Assembly: GCA_029067255.1 (NCBI GenBank)
Contig: JAIEEW010000036.1
Span: 1-8,904 of the forward strand
Direction of reading: 5' to 3'
Source of the DNA: Clostridia bacterium
GTDB lineage: Bacteria > Bacillota > Clostridia > Christensenellales > UBA3700
Length of the DNA: 8,904 nt
Position 1 is the first letter of the stretch. The number at the start of each line of letters is the position of its first letter. Below the pieces are notes generated by a model that worked only from the letters and a program-made list of their open reading frames with translations, was not told the DNA's origin and did no database searches. Position numbers and translations under genes: made by a program. Below, one piece after another: positions 7,327 to 8,904 of the stretch.

Positions 7327-7355
7327 ATTGTATCATCAAACGCGCGCGATTTCAA
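7327..7355 (-). promoter_or_regulatory. Predicted sigma-A promoter of the GH20 gene
   Basis: On the minus strand TTGAAA (7355-7350) is followed by 17 bases and TACAAT (7332-7327), each one mismatch from consensus, about 32 bases before the start codon. The spacer contains the alternating palindrome CGCGCGCG (7341-7348), GC-rich inside otherwise AT-rich DNA, a possible operator core. A second TATAAT-like string lies just downstream. Confidence 0.7.
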
Positions 7356-7429
7356 GACCGTTTTGCGTGTATTATAGAATATATACTATATGTCGGATAT
7401 TAAATTACGCTGAATTATCAGATGAGTTT

Positions 7430-7873
7430 TCAATGTTTTTTGTCGATTATATACTGGCAATATGCGAGTTCTTCAAATCCTTCTCGTTTGTACAGCCTTG
7501 TCGCGCCATCGTTGGATTGCTCCACTTCCAGTCTTATGCGAGCAAAATCTCCGTATTCTCTCTTTATAAAAGTTATGAATTCCCTGCCCAATCCCTTGCT
7601 TCGGTATTCAGGTAAAACGTAAATCTCTTCTATCCATGCGACGTTGCCCCCTGCTTCGTTGCTGTAAGTATACGCCATCAATGCATAGCCGGCAGTATCG
7701 TTGCCGTATTCGAGTATAAAGACGTCGAGATACGGACTGGATTTCTCGGCTTCGTCAAGCGTCTTTGCGTAATTTTGTTCAGGAATCTTATGGAGTACCG
7801 CAGGCGATGAGTAAAACTCTCTCATCATGTTCAATACTTTGTGCCTGTCTTCACAACGGTATTTTCTAATCAT
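7430..7873 (-). CDS. GNAT-family N-acetyltransferase, substrate unknown
   Basis: This is a small soluble acetyl-CoA-dependent acetyltransferase of 147 residues, the normal length for a single GNAT domain. The fold is readable: N-terminal strand and helices (MIRKYRCEDRHKVLNMMREF), strands around 51-70 (VFILEY, AGYALMAYTYS), motif A IEEIYVLPEYRSKGLG (81-96) with the acetyl-CoA pyrophosphate loop RSKGLG, and motif B ATRLYKREGFEEL (124-136) with Y128 in the usual place of the catalytic tyrosine. The substrate cannot be read from sequence; small molecules such as polyamines or aminoglycosides and protein N-termini are all possible. The ATG at 7873 is preceded by AAGGAGAG. It is divergent from the thioredoxin gene and has its own promoter. 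No obvious hairpin terminator follows its stop. Confidence 0.88.
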   Translation of the reverse strand: MIRKYRCEDRHKVLNMMREFYSSPAVLHKIPEQNYAKTLDEAEKSSPYLDVFILEYGNDTAGYALMAYTYSNEAGGNVAWIEEIYVLPEYRSKGLGREFITFIKREYGDFARIRLEVEQSNDGATRLYKREGFEELAYCQYIIDKKH

Positions 7874-7905
7874 GATTTATCTCTCTCCTTTTACTTAACG
7901 TAGAT

Positions 7906-7934
7906 ATTATATCAAATAATCAAATTTTACTCAA
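7906..7934 (-). promoter_or_regulatory. Predicted promoter of the GNAT gene
   Basis: On the minus strand TTGAGT (7934-7929) is followed by 17 bases and a perfect TATAAT (7911-7906), about 32 bases before the start codon. It is back to back with the thioredoxin promoter; the two -10 boxes are about 60 bases apart, so one bound regulator could affect both. Confidence 0.65.
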
Positions 7935-7970
7935 TAATATTTATTTTAACGTGTATTTTGCGTTTTGTCG

Positions 7971-7979
7971 TGCTATAAT
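7971..7979 (+). promoter_or_regulatory. Extended -10 promoter of the thioredoxin gene
   Basis: TGCTATAAT combines a perfect TATAAT (7974-7979) with the upstream TG of an extended -10 element. At 17-base spacing the -35 position reads GTGTAT, a poor match, which is typical of extended -10 promoters. The predicted start near 7986 leaves a leader of about 37 bases. Confidence 0.72.
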
Positions 7980-7988
7980 AATTTTAGA

Positions 7989-8005
7989 CGAAACAATTCG
8001 TTTCG
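7989..8005 (+). promoter_or_regulatory. Inverted repeat at the thioredoxin transcription start
   Basis: CGAAAC (7989-7994) and GTTTCG (8000-8005) are perfect inverted arms around AATTC. The element lies just after the -10 box and ends just before the AAAGGAGAA ribosome binding site (8008 on). It could be a repressor operator or a short leader hairpin affecting ribosome access. The sequence is clear; the role is inferred. Confidence 0.5.
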
Positions 8006-8022
8006 ATAAAGGAGAATGAAAT

Positions 8023-8334
8023 ATGGCAGTAATCGAATTGACCAAAGATAATTTTGACAAAGAAGTAGTCGAGTGCAATATCCCCGTACTTATAGACTTT
8101 TGGGCGTCCTGGTGCGCTCCTTGCAGAATGCTGTCCCCCACCGTCGACGAAATCGCCGAAGAACGTTCGGACGTTAAGGTCTGCAAAGTCAACGTCGATA
8201 AGCAAAACGAACTTGCAAGCGCATTCCACGTTTCCAGTATTCCCATGCTAGTCGTAATCAAAGACAAAAAAATCGTTGATTCCAGCGTCGGCGTTATCCC
8301 CAAAGATAAAATATTGAAAATGTTGGAAGTTTAA
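8023..8334 (+). CDS. trxA: Thioredoxin with a WCAPC active site
   Basis: Thioredoxin reduces protein disulfides in the cytoplasm and is recycled by thioredoxin reductase, which is not in this window. The 103 residues match the standard single-domain length. LIDFWASWCAPCRMLSP (23-39) contains the redox pair C31 and C34 and buried D25; SSIP (71-74) supplies the conserved cis-proline P74, and a glycine-containing turn (SVG, 88-90) follows. The active site is CAPC instead of the commoner CGPC, a variant known among thioredoxins of Firmicutes and other groups. C18 and C54 are extra cysteines. The ATG at 8023 follows AAAGGAGAA. It has its own promoter and strong terminator, so it is monocistronic. 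Confidence 0.96.
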   Translation: MAVIELTKDNFDKEVVECNIPVLIDFWASWCAPCRMLSPTVDEIAEERSDVKVCKVNVDKQNELASAFHVSSIPMLVVIKDKKIVDSSVGVIPKDKILKMLEV

Positions 8335-8362
8335 TCACAATAAACATTTTAAGCACAAACGT

Positions 8363-8392
8363 AAAGCGCGCCGTCGGCGCGTTTTATTTTTT
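8363..8392 (+). terminator. Intrinsic terminator of the thioredoxin gene
   Basis: CGCGCC (8367-8372) pairs with GGCGCG (8376-8381) around the loop GTC. The stem continues outward with one G-T and three A-T pairs and runs into a T-rich tail, TTTTATTTTTT (8382-8392). It begins 28 bases after the trx stop and separates the gene from the AT-rich gene to the right. Confidence 0.93.
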
Positions 8393-8484
8393 ACAGGTCT
8401 TACTTTAGAAGAAATGCGTCTAAATACTTAATAAAATAGGTGCGTCGTTTCCTTTGGTTAACTAACTATTATTTGGGGGGAATT

Positions 8485-8904
8485 TTGAAACTACTTATAT
8501 TAGGATTAAGTTGTAGTGGCAAAACAACCATATCAAATCATCTTTCTAAAATACTAAAAATTCCTTGTTATCATTTGGATTCGTATTATTGGGAAAGTTG
8601 TTGGATAAAAAATGCCAAATTTGATATAAATGAGATTATTAATTTAAAAGACTGGATAATAGATGGCAATTACTACAAAGAAGAATTTATAAGGAGATTG
8701 AACGAAAGCGATTTTATTATTTATTTAAATGTTGGATTAATAAAGAGATTATGTCGAATGATAAATAGGCATATACGATACAAAAAGAATCCAGACTTAT
8801 TTGATCCTATTTCAAATAGAATTAATTTTCAGTTTATAGTATCCACAATAAGAAAACATTTGTTTATTCAACCAAAAATATTGCGATATTTAAAAAGGTA
8901 TTAT
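8485..8904 (+). CDS. P-loop nucleotide kinase of the FlaR / topology-modulation type, 3' end cut by the window edge
   Basis: I translate 140 residues from TTG at 8485 with no stop by 8904; relatives are about 165-180 residues, so perhaps 30-40 are missing. MKLLILGLSCSGKTT places a Walker A motif GLSCSGKT at 7-14. CYHLDSYYW (28-36) and DWIIDGNYY (56-64) are typical of adenylate-kinase-like proteins annotated as DNA topology modulation protein FlaR, and a basic stretch (KRLCRMINRHIRYKK, 87-101) resembles the lid region. The true substrate of the family is poorly known; a small-molecule or nucleoside kinase is likely. TTG is chosen because the family starts at this residue and GGGGGGAA (8475-8482) precedes it. 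An in-frame GTG at 8440 would add 15 unlike residues. G+C is about 26% at 8581-8700 against 55% at 8101-8220 in trx, with AT-ending codons such as ATA and TTA, suggesting acquisition from elsewhere. No clear promoter is seen at 8393-8484. Confidence 0.8.
   Translation, partial: MKLLILGLSCSGKTTISNHLSKILKIPCYHLDSYYWESCWIKNAKFDINEIINLKDWIIDGNYYKEEFIRRLNESDFIIYLNVGLIKRLCRMINRHIRYKKNPDLFDPISNRINFQFIVSTIRKHLFIQPKILRYLKRYY

Noticed and set aside
7366..7398. AT-rich inverted pair TATAG/CTATA after the GNAT stop as a terminator
   Set aside because: The stem is five A/T-rich pairs with no T run behind it, too weak to call a terminator.
7941..8303. A 120-codon minus-strand reading frame over the thioredoxin gene
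   Set aside because: It is opposite an unmistakable thioredoxin and crosses its promoter; low-complexity S, T, I and L content marks it as a shadow.

Overview
The window looks like a chromosomal stretch from an anaerobic Firmicute, probably an uncultured relative of the Clostridia. The evidence is strong AGGAGG-type ribosome binding sites before almost every gene, consensus sigma-A promoters, a Clostridia-like myo-inositol operon and a WCAPC thioredoxin. The taxon is an inference, because there is no rRNA or marker gene here.

Positions 1-5388 (minus strand) hold a tightly packed myo-inositol catabolic operon, transcribed in the order iolJ, iolC, iolB, iolD, iolE and leaving the window through the left edge inside iolE. 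In pathway order, inositol is first oxidised to scyllo-inosose by a dehydrogenase not seen here. IolE dehydrates the inosose, IolD hydrolytically opens the ring, IolB isomerises 5-deoxy-glucuronate, IolC phosphorylates the product, and IolJ cleaves it to dihydroxyacetone phosphate and malonate semialdehyde. The inositol dehydrogenase (IolG), transporter, regulator and malonate-semialdehyde dehydrogenase (IolA) are absent from the window and may lie beyond position 1.

Positions 5389-5726 are a 338-base AT-rich gap. It carries a near-ideal promoter for the operon (an AT-rich UP-like element, TTGACA, 17 bases, TATAAT), two GCCAAA boxes bracketing the start site, two pairs of imperfect tandem repeats and a hairpin that probably terminates the gene to the right.

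Positions 5727-7873 (minus strand) hold two separately promoted genes: a cytoplasmic GH20 beta-N-acetylhexosaminidase and a small GNAT acetyltransferase. Positions 7971-8392 (plus strand) hold a complete thioredoxin unit with an extended -10 promoter, an inverted repeat at the start site, the gene and a strong intrinsic terminator. From 8485 to the right edge is an incomplete FlaR-like P-loop kinase gene with a TTG start and much lower G+C than its neighbours, suggesting a different origin.

I found no CRISPR array, insertion sequence, tRNA or rRNA, and no convincing evidence of an undescribed multi-gene system. The most interesting unexplained material is the regulatory DNA at 5389-5726.
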